64,000 nucleotides of DNA from Oscillospiraceae bacterium (GCA_031282245.1 JAITEB010000045.1:36874-100873); one strand, 5' to 3'. Shown: positions 1-9,699, counted from the stretch's first letter. Translations and numbers: made by a program. The notes: generated from the letters alone by a model not told the origin.

Positions 1-62
1 CACAGACAAAGCAAAGAGAAGGCCCCTAACAGCCTTCCCCTGAATTTTAATTAATATTTTTT
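1..62 (-). terminator. possible weak terminator after ispH-S1
   Basis: Read on the minus strand, the region just after the stop codon contains GAAGGC and GCCTTC arms separated by about eight bases, followed by a TCTTTGCTTTGT stretch. The stem is short and the T tract is interrupted, so termination here is only plausible. The window edge hides what lies beyond. Confidence 0.35.
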
Positions 63-2105
63 TTACGCCAAGTCTTTCGGAAGTTCCCCAACAACGCCGT
101 CAGGTCCAATCTCATAGGACGTGAAGCCTTTTTCTTCGGCGGCGTCCCGCTCTTCCGGGGCTTTGCTCCTGTCCTCGTCATTCAGAGCGGCCCTGATGGA
201 CAGGCTGACACGCTTGCGCTCATAGTCTATATCCGTGATCATAACTTCCACTTCCTGCCCGACGCTGAGAGCGTCCTGCGGCTTCGCCACATGCTGCTGC
301 GAAATCTGGGAAATATGAATCAGGCCGTCTATTCCGGGGGAAATGTTGGCAAACGCGCCGAAATCAGTGAGAGAAACGATCTTACCTTTGGTCTTGACGC
401 CGGACTGCAGCGTCTGCCGCAGAATCTCCCAGGGATTATCCTCATTTTTTCTGTAACCAAGGGAAATTTTTTTAGACTGCGCGTCAATGTCTCTGATATA
501 GACCTCCACAACGTCGCCCTCTTTGATAACTTCGGAAGGATGGTGTATACGTCCCCAGGAAAGCTCCGATATGTGAACCATACCGTCAACGCCGCCCAGA
601 TCGACAAAGGCGCCGTAACTTGTAAGGGATTTCACCTCGCCTTTATATACTTTTCCAATTTCAGCCTCTTCCCAGAATTTCTCCTGCTTCTGTTTCTTCT
701 GATCTTTCAAAACAGAACGGATAGAACCGACGGAACGCCGGCGGCTTGGATTGACTTCAATAATCCGGAACTGAACTTCCTTTCGGAGAAGCCCCTCAAG
801 AGGCTCGTTCTTTGTGAGAGTCGCCTGCGACATCGGGATAAAAACCTTGACCCCGTTGGACACCGCGATAACTCCGCCGCGGACGATCTCCGTAACGATA
901 CCGCTGAGAATTTCACTCGTTTCAGCCGCTTTGCAGATTTTTTCATAGCCCGCGATAGAATCAAGACGCTTTTTTGAGAGCGTCACTGTCCCCTCAACAT
1001 CGTTAACCCGGCTTACGATAAGGTCAAGCCTGTCTCCGACTTTGGCAAGGTCGGCCGGGGTTTTTGTGGGGTCGTCGGTCAGTTCGGCCAAGGGGACGTA
1101 TCCGGCGTGCTTTGTACCTATATCAACTTGAACCTCTGTCGGCCCGACGGCAATTACCTCGCCGATAACCCGGTCGCCGTTATGTACGCTTTTCAGCGTT
1201 TGCTCAAGACCTTCTTCAAAGCTGATATCGTCTCCATCAACAGTGTTTACGTTCATGAAGTCACTCATGGTTTCTTGTACCTCCTTAATTATGCGGGCAG
1301 GAGTGGATGCGCCCGCAGTAAGCCCTACCCTAGCATTGCTCATAATGTCAATATTTTTTAAATCCCCCGCCGACTCAATAAGAAAAGCCGGGCAGTGTCT
1401 TTGACATACGTCACGAAGTTTTGCAGTGTTGGAACTGGTCTTCCCCCCGACCACTATCATGATGTCGCAGTTTTCAGCCAGCTGTACGGCTTCTTTCTGT
1501 CTCAAAGCTGTTGCATTACATATTGTATCAAAAAAGATTGTATTTGTACATATTTTTTTCGCTAAATTTACGCAGCTTTTATAGATTTCTTTATTAAATG
1601 TCGTCTGAGCGGCCAAAACCGGGATTTTGCCGCCGTTTCGGGCTGTTTTCTCCAGTATTTGCCTGAAATCGTCTTCGTTGTCGGCCACATGACAGCTTCC
1701 CTCGCAATATGAAACAATCGCTTTCACTTCCGGATGCTCCGCGTCGCCCAGAATAATAACTTCAGCGCCCGGCTGCCTGGACTGCTCCGCGACGATTTTC
1801 TGAACCCTGCTTACAAAGGGACAGCTTGCGTCGGCATAGTTCATATTATTAGCTTTTATATACTCAATCACCTGCTTTGTGACGCCGTGGGAGCGCAGGA
1901 CTATAATTTCGCCTGCTTCGGCCTGCGAAGGCTCTTCAATAATTCGTGCCCCCCGCCCGGCCATCTCGGCGACAATCTGCGGGTTGTGGATAATCGGCCC
2001 CAGAGTGCAGACTTTTTTGCCCTCGTCCAAAAGCCGGTAGACCATTTTGACGGCGCGTTCCACACCGAAGCAGAATCCCGCCGACTTGCATACTGTAAGC
2101 GTCAA
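63..2105 (-). CDS. ispH: IspH-S1 fusion: HMBPP reductase joined to S1 RNA-binding domains
   Basis: Two enzymes' worth of sequence in one 680-residue chain. Residues 1 to about 285 are IspH, the 4Fe-4S reductase that makes IPP and DMAPP in the last step of the MEP isoprenoid pathway; the three cluster cysteines are C12 (in AGFCFGV), C95 and C196. Residues about 300 to 635 hold four S1/OB-fold RNA-binding repeats, the last two the clearest (GxVxxLTxFGAFxxI type), resembling ribosomal protein S1. This fusion is known in Clostridia. The start is a TTG, which gives the usual N-terminus just ahead of the first cysteine motif; an AAAGGA site lies about 13 bases upstream. It is the last gene of the cmk-plsC-ispH run, an order familiar from Clostridia. 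Cytosolic. Confidence 0.95.
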   Translation of the reverse strand: MTLTVCKSAGFCFGVERAVKMVYRLLDEGKKVCTLGPIIHNPQIVAEMAGRGARIIEEPSQAEAGEIIVLRSHGVTKQVIEYIKANNMNYADASCPFVSRVQKIVAEQSRQPGAEVIILGDAEHPEVKAIVSYCEGSCHVADNEDDFRQILEKTARNGGKIPVLAAQTTFNKEIYKSCVNLAKKICTNTIFFDTICNATALRQKEAVQLAENCDIMIVVGGKTSSNTAKLRDVCQRHCPAFLIESAGDLKNIDIMSNARVGLTAGASTPARIIKEVQETMSDFMNVNTVDGDDISFEEGLEQTLKSVHNGDRVIGEVIAVGPTEVQVDIGTKHAGYVPLAELTDDPTKTPADLAKVGDRLDLIVSRVNDVEGTVTLSKKRLDSIAGYEKICKAAETSEILSGIVTEIVRGGVIAVSNGVKVFIPMSQATLTKNEPLEGLLRKEVQFRIIEVNPSRRRSVGSIRSVLKDQKKQKQEKFWEEAEIGKVYKGEVKSLTSYGAFVDLGGVDGMVHISELSWGRIHHPSEVIKEGDVVEVYIRDIDAQSKKISLGYRKNEDNPWEILRQTLQSGVKTKGKIVSLTDFGAFANISPGIDGLIHISQISQQHVAKPQDALSVGQEVEVMITDIDYERKRVSLSIRAALNDEDRSKAPEERDAAEEKGFTSYEIGPDGVVGELPKDLA

Positions 2106-2149
2106 GGCGATTATACATTCCTTTCCGGCGCAAATTGGAGTTCCTGAAT

Positions 2150-2818
2150 CTATAGGGACGACAATCTGCGCCCCTGCTTATCCTCCGCATGCCGCAGCCC
2201 CGCAAGCTCGTGAATGCGTTCCATGATCATGCGGCTTGCGGCCTTTCTCTCGGACGAGCGCAGCGGATTTGAAAAATTAAATTCATGATTTTTTATAATC
2301 TGGCCAAAGCGAATAGTAATCTTCTTAAAAAAACCGACTTTGCCGTCACAGTAAATGCTTATGGGAAGCACGTCGGCTCCAGTCTGCGCGGCAATAAGCC
2401 CGACGCCGGACTGCACCGGCAGCGGCTCGCCCCTGAACGAGCGGTGCCCCTCAGGAAAAATGGCCAGAATCTGGCCTTTTTTAATTATATTTCTTGCGGT
2501 CTCAATAGCCTTTACGTCGCGTCTCCCGCGGTTGACGGGATAAGCTCCCAAAGCCTCAATAAGCTTTCCCAGCGGCGGGAACTTCCACAATTCCCTCTTT
2601 GCCATAAAGTGAAGCATGCGCGACTTTAAAATAACGGCAAGATACAACGGGTCCCAGTTGCTTCTATGGTTGGCGGCCAGAACAAGCCCCCCGCTTTCCG
2701 GAACGTTTTCCAGGCCGTGGATATCAAGCCGGAAAAACAGCTTTATAAAAGGCTTCATCAAGCCAATGGCAAATTTATAAAATTTATTCATGCTATCGGT
2801 GTTTTTCACAGCGTCCAT
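2150..2818 (-). CDS. plsC: 1-acyl-sn-glycerol-3-phosphate acyltransferase
   Basis: A 222-residue membrane-associated acyltransferase that puts the second acyl chain on lysophosphatidate during phospholipid synthesis. The catalytic HX4D box is visible as NHRSNWD (H51 and D56), and the phosphate-binding FPEG block is at about 121-124. A hydrophobic N-terminal stretch (about 13-30) fits peripheral membrane attachment. The start ATG abuts the cmk stop codon, with a GGGGAAAG site inside the end of cmk, so the two are probably translationally coupled. The order cmk-plsC-ispH is common in Clostridia. Confidence 0.93.
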   Translation of the reverse strand: MDAVKNTDSMNKFYKFAIGLMKPFIKLFFRLDIHGLENVPESGGLVLAANHRSNWDPLYLAVILKSRMLHFMAKRELWKFPPLGKLIEALGAYPVNRGRRDVKAIETARNIIKKGQILAIFPEGHRSFRGEPLPVQSGVGLIAAQTGADVLPISIYCDGKVGFFKKITIRFGQIIKNHEFNFSNPLRSSERKAASRMIMERIHELAGLRHAEDKQGRRLSSL

Positions 2819-3481
2819 TCAAATCTTTCCCCTTATTATATCAAGCATCTTCTGTACCGTCTCATCAAAGTCAAGGCCGGAGCTGTCAACCAGAACCGCA
2901 TCTTCAGCCCGTCGCAGAGGCGCAATTCCACGGTTTTCGTCCTGCCGGTCGCGCTTTATAACCCCGTTCAAAACATCCTGATAGGAGACGTCTTCCCCCC
3001 GCAGAACAAGTTCGTCAAAGCGCCGCTTCGCCCGGATTTCCGGCGCGGCGGTCAGGAATATTTTAACGTCCGCGCCGGGAAGCACAAAAGTTCCAATATC
3101 GCGCCCGTCCATTATGACCGAATTTTCCCGCGCAAGCCGCCGCTGGGTTTCCAGCAGAAAGGCGCGCACTTCGGCGTACCTTGCGACTGTAGAAACGGCG
3201 GCCGAAACAACTTCGCCGCGTATTTCGGCGCTCACGTCCTTCCCGCCCAGGAAGACATGCTGAACGCCGTCTATATATTTTATGCCGACCTCCGCGCCTT
3301 TAAGACCTTCGGCGACGGCGGCGCCGCAGTTTATATCAATATTGTTACCCAGCGCATGCAGGGCAAGCGCCCTGTAAAGCGCGCCGGTGTCAACATAAGT
3401 AACGCCCAGTATTTCAGCGAGTTTTTTTGCCGCCGTGCTTTTTCCCGCTCCGGACGGCCCGTCTATCGCAACAGAAAACAT
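2819..3481 (-). CDS. cmk: cytidylate kinase
   Basis: A 220-residue (d)CMP kinase that phosphorylates CMP and dCMP to the diphosphates. The N-terminal P-loop is GPSGAGKS (residues 8-15), followed by the VDTGALYR substrate-site motif, and MDGRDIGT is the conserved NMP-binding segment near residue 100. Length is normal for the family. A GGAGG site lies about six bases before the ATG. First of the three-gene minus-strand run cmk-plsC-ispH. Confidence 0.96.
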   Translation of the reverse strand: MFSVAIDGPSGAGKSTAAKKLAEILGVTYVDTGALYRALALHALGNNIDINCGAAVAEGLKGAEVGIKYIDGVQHVFLGGKDVSAEIRGEVVSAAVSTVARYAEVRAFLLETQRRLARENSVIMDGRDIGTFVLPGADVKIFLTAAPEIRAKRRFDELVLRGEDVSYQDVLNGVIKRDRQDENRGIAPLRRAEDAVLVDSSGLDFDETVQKMLDIIRGKI

Positions 3482-3523
3482 GCAATTCCTCCGCTGTTTG
3501 CAAAACCAAATTTCGCAAGTCTA

Positions 3524-4771
3524 TTAAACCAAAACCGGATTTAAATTCGCCCCCGCCGCATAAGCTGTCGAAAAGGCTATCTGCAAATTAAAGCCCCCTG
3601 TATATGCGTCCACGTCAATAAGTTCACCCGCAAAATACAGCCCCGGCACAAGCTTTGACTGCATAGTCGCGGGGTCTATCTCTTTGACGCTGACCCCGCC
3701 GGAAGTGATCACAGCCTCTTCTATAGGGCGAGGCGCCTTCAGGCTCAGCGGGAAATTTTTCAAAAGCTCCGCAAAAGCCCGGCGGCGCTCCCTGGAAATG
3801 CCATTGACCTTTTCTTCCGGCACGATTCCCGAAAGGGCGACGATCACCGGAATAAGTTTTGCGGGCAGCAAATCGCACAAGGCGTTTGAAAAATTTTTGT
3901 TGATATATCTAGTAAAATCTTTTTGAAGCCGTTTGTCAAGTGTTTCTATGTCAAGCGCCGGCTTTAAATCGATGGTAATTTTATACATGTCAAATTCATC
4001 GGACTCAATAAAGGCGCTGGCTGAAAGAACCAGCGGCCCGGATATGCCAAAAGATGTAAAAAGCATTTCGCCCTGCTCAGCAAAAAGCGGCTTTTTTCCG
4101 CCTTTTTTAAGCAGCTTTAACGTCACGTTGCGCAGGGACAAGCCCTCCAGATCCGCGCAGTATGTCTCGCGGCACTCCAGCGGCACAAGGGAGGCGCGGG
4201 GAGGCGTTATGCTGTGCCCGAAAATTTTGGCAAAACGGTAGCCGTCGCCGGTCGAGCCTGTAGAAGGGTAAGAAAGACCGCCGGTCGCAAGCAAAAGCGT
4301 GCGGCTTCTGTAAATCAGCCCGCTTTTGCAGCGGATTTCAAAAAAGCCGTCTTTTTTGACGGCGGCTTCTGCTTCATCATGTACGGTCCGTGCCCCGGCA
4401 GCCCGGGCGGCACGGGCAAGCGCCCGGGCAACGTCCGAAGCTTTGTCCGAGACTGGAAAAACACGATTCCCGCGCTCTGTTTTAAGCTCCAGACCTTCAG
4501 CTTCAAAAAAGGCCATAAGCGCCTGCGGAGGAAAAGCCGCCAGAGAACTGTACAAAAAGCGCGGGTTACGGTGAACGTTCTTAAGAAAAGACTGGATGTC
4601 GCAGTTGTTGGTGAGGTTACAGCGACCTTTCCCGGTGATCAGAAGTTTCTTAGTAGGATAGCTGTTTTTTTCTATTATAAGGCAAGCAAATTCCCGGCGC
4701 GCCGCTTGAATGGCGGCCATAAGCCCAGCCGCGCCGCCGCCGACTATCGCGGAGTCATAAATCTTCAGCAT
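3524..4771 (-). CDS. HI0933/YhiN-family flavoprotein (NAD(P)/FAD-dependent oxidoreductase)
   Basis: A 415-residue FAD-binding protein. The N-terminal dinucleotide-binding motif is GGGAAGLMAA, followed by the family signature TGKGRCNLTN, and the C-terminus has the family's LYFAGELIDVDAYTGGFNLQ segment. Members of the HI0933 family (aminoacetone oxidase-like, YhiN) have no well-established physiological role. In many Clostridia this gene sits just upstream of cmk, as here with a 42-base gap, so it may be in the same transcript. Start is ATG with GGGGAAA upstream. Confidence 0.9.
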   Translation of the reverse strand: MLKIYDSAIVGGGAAGLMAAIQAARREFACLIIEKNSYPTKKLLITGKGRCNLTNNCDIQSFLKNVHRNPRFLYSSLAAFPPQALMAFFEAEGLELKTERGNRVFPVSDKASDVARALARAARAAGARTVHDEAEAAVKKDGFFEIRCKSGLIYRSRTLLLATGGLSYPSTGSTGDGYRFAKIFGHSITPPRASLVPLECRETYCADLEGLSLRNVTLKLLKKGGKKPLFAEQGEMLFTSFGISGPLVLSASAFIESDEFDMYKITIDLKPALDIETLDKRLQKDFTRYINKNFSNALCDLLPAKLIPVIVALSGIVPEEKVNGISRERRRAFAELLKNFPLSLKAPRPIEEAVITSGGVSVKEIDPATMQSKLVPGLYFAGELIDVDAYTGGFNLQIAFSTAYAAGANLNPVLV

Positions 4772-4835
4772 AGTCTCATTTCCCCATTTCTAAGATGTCA
4801 AGAAACTGCATTCAAGTTTTGCCACACACAAAAAC

Positions 4836-4875
4836 AGGTCTGCCATGAAAAACTATACATCACAGACCTTTTTTC
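4836..4875 (-). terminator. terminator after spoVG (bidirectional-looking)
   Basis: AGGTCTG (4836-4842) pairs with CAGACCT (4863-4869). On the minus strand the stem is followed by GTTTTTG; on the plus strand by a run of T. It would end the spoVG transcript ahead of the flavoprotein gene. Confidence 0.7.
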
Positions 4876-4901
4876 TTGAAAGCAAAATTTACTTGGGGGG
4901 T

Positions 4902-5222
4902 TTACTCAGTCTTTTCGTCTCTGTCGTTCTTAAGTTCGCTATAAAGATTTTCCTGTTTAATAAGCTCTTCTTTATATCTGTAGTATTCGCCGAGAATACG
5001 GTCTTCCAAGTCGCGCCTTGCTTTGACGTTGATTGGGTGAACAACATCGCGGAAAACGCCGTTTTCCTCCTGCCTGCTGGGCATAGCGATGAAGTAACGT
5101 TCTGGCCCTTCTATGACTTTAATATCGTGAATAGCAAGGTCGTTATCAAGAGTGATTGAAACCAGCGCACGAAGCTTACCTTCGTTATAAGTTCTTCTAA
5201 TTTTTACTTCGGTAATATCCAT
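4902..5222 (-). CDS. spoVG: septation/sporulation regulator SpoVG
   Basis: A 106-residue SpoVG homologue beginning MDITEVKIRR and containing the family core (LDNDLAIHDIKVIEG, then FIAMPSR and the FRDVVHPI segment). SpoVG is a small RNA/DNA-binding regulator that affects septation, capsule and sporulation in Firmicutes. The acidic/lysine-rich tail after residue 85 is variable in the family. AAGGAGGG lies about 13 bases before the ATG. It is monocistronic, with its own hairpin terminator. Upstream on the minus strand there is an AGGGCTAT ... GAAT arrangement that could be a SigH-type promoter, as in Bacillus, but this is a weak match. Confidence 0.95.
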   Translation of the reverse strand: MDITEVKIRRTYNEGKLRALVSITLDNDLAIHDIKVIEGPERYFIAMPSRQEENGVFRDVVHPINVKARRDLEDRILGEYYRYKEELIKQENLYSELKNDRDEKTE

Positions 5223-5675
5223 TCTGTAAATAGTCCCTCCTTGTTATGAATATTTTAAGCTGGAAAACGCAAATTATTCATACAAGAAAATTTTTTATAG
5301 CCCTCTTTTGGGTTGATTCCGCGAAAATACATTGTGTCAAAAACTAACAGTCGAGTAAATATGCCTCAGCAAGAAGTTAGCCGCTGTCTGATAATATCCG
5401 ACACAATTATTTCACCTTCTTGGCTTATAAATTTTCCGCACCCAACTACTTTATTATATTACCCTTTATTTTGTAAATTTTCAACATGTTTTTCTAAATA
5501 TCAGAAAAAAAGTTTTCGATAAAGCTCACGCTTTAGAACGCAAAACTGAATAAAAATATAAAATATTATATTCTGTCAAAAAAACTCGCGTTAGAAACAG
5601 ATTTTTTGGATATATAGCCAAATGCCCGCAAATTACGCCGACGCAAGTAAAATTGGTTTTGGCAAAAGACAGTGC
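5223..5675. other. intergenic region between divergent spoVG and trkA
   Basis: About 450 AT-rich bases with no convincing ORF. It holds the spoVG leader and promoter on the minus strand (possible SigH-like elements around 5255-5300) and the upstream flank of the trkA promoter. I see no riboswitch-like or repeated structure in it. Confidence 0.6.
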
Positions 5676-5704
5676 TTGAAAATTTTACACACTTGTATTA
5701 TAGT
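5676..5704 (+). promoter_or_regulatory. SigA-type promoter of trkAH
   Basis: TTGAAA (5676-5681), a 17-base spacer, then TATAGT (5699-5704). Transcription would begin near 5711, which excludes the longer trkA reading frame that begins at 5622 and supports the start at 5757. Confidence 0.75.
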
Positions 5705-5756
5705 ATATAAAAGAAAGATAACTCAGAGAAACCATGGGGAGAGTGCTCTATCAGGC

Positions 5757-7112
5757 ATGAATATAATTATAGTGGGCGACGGCAAGGTTGGCCACGCTTT
5801 GGCCGAAAGGCTCAGCCAGGAAAATCATCAGGTTACTATTATAGATACAAACGCGGAAAAATTGGCTGACTCCGCCAGTGTTCTTGATATAAGCGTATTG
5901 AAGGGAAACGGCGCAAGCATGGACGTCCAGCTTGAGGCGGGCGTGCAGGGCGCCGATTTGCTGATTGCCGCCGCTTCCAGCGACGAGATAAACATGATTT
6001 GCTGCCTGATGGCCAAGAAATTGGGGGCAAAAAACACAATCGCGCGCATACGCAACCCGGAATACAAAGAACAGATGAGCATGCTGGAGGACGAGTTCAA
6101 TCTCAGCATGACTATAAACCCGGAATCTTATACCGCTTCGGAAATATCAAAGCTGATACGCTTCCCCACCGCAATCCGGACGGACTCGTTCGCCAACGGG
6201 CGGGTGGATATTGTCGAACTGAAAATAAAGCCGGGCAATCCCCTTATCGGCGTTCCCCTGAAGTCAATCGGCAGGCAGAGCATTGGAAAAATACTGATCT
6301 GCGTGCGTGAGCATGGCGGAGAGGTTGAAATTCCCAACGGAGACACTGTTTTTTGCGAGAACGACAAAATACATATAACAGGTTCCGGTCAGGAAATACA
6401 CAGGTTTTTAAAATCCGTCGGGGAAATTGAGCAGAAAATAAAAAGCGTCCTGATTATTGGCGGGGGCAAGGTTTCGTATTATCTTGCCCAGCTTCTCGAA
6501 ACAATGGATATGTATATAACTATAATAGAAAAAAATCCCAGGCGCTGCGAGGAGCTTTGCGAAGAATTCCCGGAGGCAAATATCGTCTGCGGGGACGGCA
6601 CTGACCAGGAGATACTTAATTCCGAAGGTTTTCAGAATGTCGACGCTTTTATTTCACTGACGGATATAGACGAGGAAAACATAGTCGCTTCTATATGCGC
6701 GGCTGAACAGAAAATCAAAAAAGTGATCACTAAAATAAACCGCAGCAATTATTTCTCTATACTTGAGAAGATAGGCGCGGGAAGCACAGTAAGCCCGAAA
6801 ACCATCACGGCCGACCGGGTGGCCAGATATATCAGGGCCATGCAGAACACAGAGAAAAGCGGCTTCGACACGCTTTATAAAATAGCCGGCGGGAAAGCCG
6901 AGGCGCTGGAATTCAGGATTGACCCGCAGTCGATCTATGCGGGCAGGCAGCTTCAAACGCTGCCACTCAAAAAGAATATATTAATCGCGAACATAGTCCG
7001 CAGGGGCAAAGTGATTATTCCAAACGGCCGGGACTGCATTATGCCCAGGGATCATATTGTCGTCGTGACAACGAACTGGAAAGTAAATTATTACGAAGAC
7101 ATATTCACATAA
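5757..7112 (+). CDS. trkA: Trk potassium uptake regulator TrkA
   Basis: A 451-residue cytosolic gating subunit for the TrkH K+ channel. It has the duplicated RCK layout: Rossmann NAD-binding domain (GDGKVGHALAERL at the N-terminus), RCK_C, a second Rossmann domain (IIGGGKVSYYLAQLLE) and a second RCK_C. The reading frame stays open to an ATG at 5622, but that lies upstream of the promoter and adds 45 unconserved residues. The ATG at 5757 gives the normal MNIIIVGDGKVG start, with GGGGAGAG about 13 bases before it. trkH follows 19 bases downstream, so the two form an operon. Confidence 0.95.
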   Translation: MNIIIVGDGKVGHALAERLSQENHQVTIIDTNAEKLADSASVLDISVLKGNGASMDVQLEAGVQGADLLIAAASSDEINMICCLMAKKLGAKNTIARIRNPEYKEQMSMLEDEFNLSMTINPESYTASEISKLIRFPTAIRTDSFANGRVDIVELKIKPGNPLIGVPLKSIGRQSIGKILICVREHGGEVEIPNGDTVFCENDKIHITGSGQEIHRFLKSVGEIEQKIKSVLIIGGGKVSYYLAQLLETMDMYITIIEKNPRRCEELCEEFPEANIVCGDGTDQEILNSEGFQNVDAFISLTDIDEENIVASICAAEQKIKKVITKINRSNYFSILEKIGAGSTVSPKTITADRVARYIRAMQNTEKSGFDTLYKIAGGKAEALEFRIDPQSIYAGRQLQTLPLKKNILIANIVRRGKVIIPNGRDCIMPRDHIVVVTTNWKVNYYEDIFT

Positions 7113-7131
7113 ATTGAGGTAATTTTAATAT

Positions 7132-8577
7132 ATGAATTATCGTCTGTTTGCGCGCATCACAGGGCAGGTTATGTGCGTTCTTGCGGCGGCCATGCTGCCT
7201 TCTCTGGCGGCCGGGCTTTACTTCGGCGAGACAAACGCGGCCGCGGCCCTTGCGATAAGCATTGCCGCGATACTGGCGGCTTTTGTTCCGCTTGCTCTGG
7301 TAAAGCCCAAAAGCAAAAACATGTATCCCCGCGACGGCTTTGTGATAGTTTCGTTCATATGGCTGCTTTTTTCGGTTTTTTCAACCCTGCCTTTTTTAAT
7401 CAGCGGGGAAATTCCTTCGTTTGTGGACGCTTTTTTCGAGATGTGCTCGGGCTATTCGACGACGGGAGCCACTATTATAAGCGACGTTGAAAAAATTTCA
7501 AAAAGCCTTTTGCTGTTCCGCTCGTTTACGCAGTGGCTGGGCGGAATGGGTATATTGATTTTTGTCGTGGCGATACTGCCGCTTTCCGGCACAAGGACGA
7601 TAAACCTGATGCGCGCCGAAATTGCGGGGCCGACCGCGGACAAGCTTGTCCCGCTTATCAAGCACAGCACAAGAATTTCTTATATCATATATTTTGCGCT
7701 GACGCTTATCATGTTTATCGCGCTGCTGCTGACGGGTATGCCCGCCTTTGACAGCCTTACAAACGCGTTCGCGACGGCGGGAACCGGCGGCTTCAGCGTA
7801 GTAAGACATGGGATAGCGGCCTATGGCGACCCTGCCGCCGAGTGGATTATCATCATTTTTATGATCCTTTTTGGAATAAACTTCAACCTGTATTTTCTGA
7901 TGCTGAGAAAGAAATTCAAAGAAGTCGGGAAGAACACCGAGCTTAGATTTTTTCTGCTGATCATTGTGGTTTCCACGGTTTTGATTTATTTGGACACGAT
8001 GAAAAACTATCCCAGCGTTTCCGAAGGAATCAGAACGGCATTGTTTCAGGCGGCCGCATTTGCGTCGACGACAAGCTTTGCGACCGTAGATTTCAATCTT
8101 TGGCCGAGCTTCAGCAAGACTATATTGCTTCTGCTTATGTTTATTGGCGGCTGCGCCGGTTCAACGGCCTGCGGGCTTAAAGTTTCAAGAGTCATACTTA
8201 TGGTCAAAGCGGCAAAAGAGCAGCTTCGCAAAATGGTTCATCCCAAGCGGGTTTTTAACATAAAGCTTGATGGGAACGTGGTGGAGCGGGAAGTGATCTC
8301 CCTGATTGGTTCTTATATAATTATATTTTTAATAATCTTTGCGGCTTCGTTTCTTGTAATTTCTATTGACGGTTTCACTTTCGAGGAAAATTTCAGCGCC
8401 GTCGCTTCATGCATTAACAATATCGGCCCCGGCTTTGGAAGAATAGGTCCCTATGGTAGTTTTGCGGGGTTTTCGCCGCTTAGCAAAATCGCGCTTTCTC
8501 TTGACATGCTTATGGGGCGTTTGGAAATTTTCCCGATTATTCTGATGTTCTCGCCGAGCGTCTGGAAAAATCATTAG
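7132..8577 (+). CDS. trkH: Trk potassium channel subunit TrkH
   Basis: A 481-residue integral membrane K+ translocation subunit. The four pore-loop segments are visible: GYSTTGATI, ATAGTGGFS, ASTTSFATVD and CINNIGPGFG, between paired transmembrane helices. Length fits the family. It follows trkA by 19 bases and needs that partner for gating by nucleotides. Start ATG with GAGGTAA upstream. The C-terminus ends shortly after the last helix, as in other TrkH/KtrB proteins. Confidence 0.95.
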   Translation: MNYRLFARITGQVMCVLAAAMLPSLAAGLYFGETNAAAALAISIAAILAAFVPLALVKPKSKNMYPRDGFVIVSFIWLLFSVFSTLPFLISGEIPSFVDAFFEMCSGYSTTGATIISDVEKISKSLLLFRSFTQWLGGMGILIFVVAILPLSGTRTINLMRAEIAGPTADKLVPLIKHSTRISYIIYFALTLIMFIALLLTGMPAFDSLTNAFATAGTGGFSVVRHGIAAYGDPAAEWIIIIFMILFGINFNLYFLMLRKKFKEVGKNTELRFFLLIIVVSTVLIYLDTMKNYPSVSEGIRTALFQAAAFASTTSFATVDFNLWPSFSKTILLLLMFIGGCAGSTACGLKVSRVILMVKAAKEQLRKMVHPKRVFNIKLDGNVVEREVISLIGSYIIIFLIIFAASFLVISIDGFTFEENFSAVASCINNIGPGFGRIGPYGSFAGFSPLSKIALSLDMLMGRLEIFPIILMFSPSVWKNH

Positions 8578-8644
8578 GCCGGAGACGGCAAATCGGAGAC
8601 GCGTGCGCAGGGAGACAGTATTTTAAAAAAACTGGGGGAATTTT

Positions 8645-9355
8645 ATGAATCTGAAAAAAATCGCTTCGGCGGTAAAATCATCGTTTGCGCCCACAATCCC
8701 GGTTATGACGGGCTATTTGTTCATGGGCGCGGCTTTCGGGATTCTTTTACAGAGCAAGGGCTATAATTTTCTGTGGTCGGGCTTTATGGCCGTCGTGATA
8801 TACGCGGGGAGCGCGCAGTTTGTGGCGGCGGAGCTGCTTTCAAAGGCGTTTAACCCGCTTAACGCTTTTCTGGTTATATTAATGGTCAATGCCCGGCATA
8901 TTTTTTACGGCTTCTCCATGCTGGACAAATACAGCGGCATGGGCAAAATCAGGCCGTATCTGGTGTTTTCGCTGACCGACGAGACTTTCACTGTTTTATA
9001 TTCGGCGCAGCCGCCGCAGGGACTTTCGCAAAAAGCTTTTTATCTCTGCGTGTCGCTCATGAACCAGATTTACTGGGTAATCGGCTGCATTGCGGGAGGG
9101 GCCGCGGGTTCCGCGCTGCCGATAAACCCCAGGGGCATTGATTTTGTGATGACGGCGCTTTTTGTCGCCATATTTGCGGATTTGCTCCGCGAAAAGCAAA
9201 ACCGGGTTCCGGCGGCTGTCGGCGTTTTCGCTTCGGTGCTTTGCCTGTTTATATTCGGGGCGGAAAATTTTCTGATTCCGGCGATGCTCCTGATGGCGCT
9301 GGCGCTGACGGTTCTGAAAAAGCCCATAGAAAGGCTGGCGGCGAAGTATGAGTGA
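8645..9355 (+). CDS. azlC: AzlC-family branched-chain amino acid exporter, large subunit
   Basis: A 236-residue polytopic membrane protein of the AzlC family. The family hallmarks are the FAPTIPVMTGYLFMGAAFG start, YAGSAQFVAAELL and NARHIFYGFSM. AzlC with AzlD forms a branched-chain amino acid (or analogue) exporter known from Bacillus. azlD overlaps its 3' end by eight bases, which indicates coupled translation. ATG start with GGGGGAA upstream. Substrate is inferred from the family only. Confidence 0.92.
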   Translation: MNLKKIASAVKSSFAPTIPVMTGYLFMGAAFGILLQSKGYNFLWSGFMAVVIYAGSAQFVAAELLSKAFNPLNAFLVILMVNARHIFYGFSMLDKYSGMGKIRPYLVFSLTDETFTVLYSAQPPQGLSQKAFYLCVSLMNQIYWVIGCIAGGAAGSALPINPRGIDFVMTALFVAIFADLLREKQNRVPAAVGVFASVLCLFIFGAENFLIPAMLLMALALTVLKKPIERLAAKYE

Positions 9356-9674
9356 AAGCCAGGCTCTTATCAGCGTTTTGCTGATTGCTGCGGCGACGGT
9401 TCTGACGCGCGCGCTGCCTTTTATAATTTTCCCCTCCGGCAAAGAAACCCCGGCCTATATCAGGTATCTTGGAAAGGTTCTGCCCTGCGCCGCCATAGGA
9501 ATGCTTGTTGTATATTGCGTCAAGGCCGTAAAGCCGCTGGAGTTCCCATATGGTTTGCCGGAGCTTATCTCAATCGCGCTTGTCGCCGTTATGCAATTCT
9601 GGAAAAAAAACACGCTTCTGAGCATTTTCGCCGGCACGGTTTTATATATGCTTCTGGTGCAGCTTGTTTTTTAG
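9348..9674 (+). CDS. azlD: AzlD-family branched-chain amino acid exporter, small subunit
   Basis: A 108-residue membrane protein with about four hydrophobic helices and the AzlD features RALPF and CAAIGMLVVYCVK. It overlaps azlC by eight bases and is its obligate partner in the family. A bidirectional hairpin terminator follows at 9700. Confidence 0.92.
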   Translation: MSESQALISVLLIAAATVLTRALPFIIFPSGKETPAYIRYLGKVLPCAAIGMLVVYCVKAVKPLEFPYGLPELISIALVAVMQFWKKNTLLSIFAGTVLYMLLVQLVF

Positions 9675-9699
9675 CGGGAGTTCTTCTCAAAGAAAAAAA

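Noticed and set aside
5622..5756. Longer TrkA start at 5622
   Set aside because: It lies upstream of a good promoter and adds residues with no family match.
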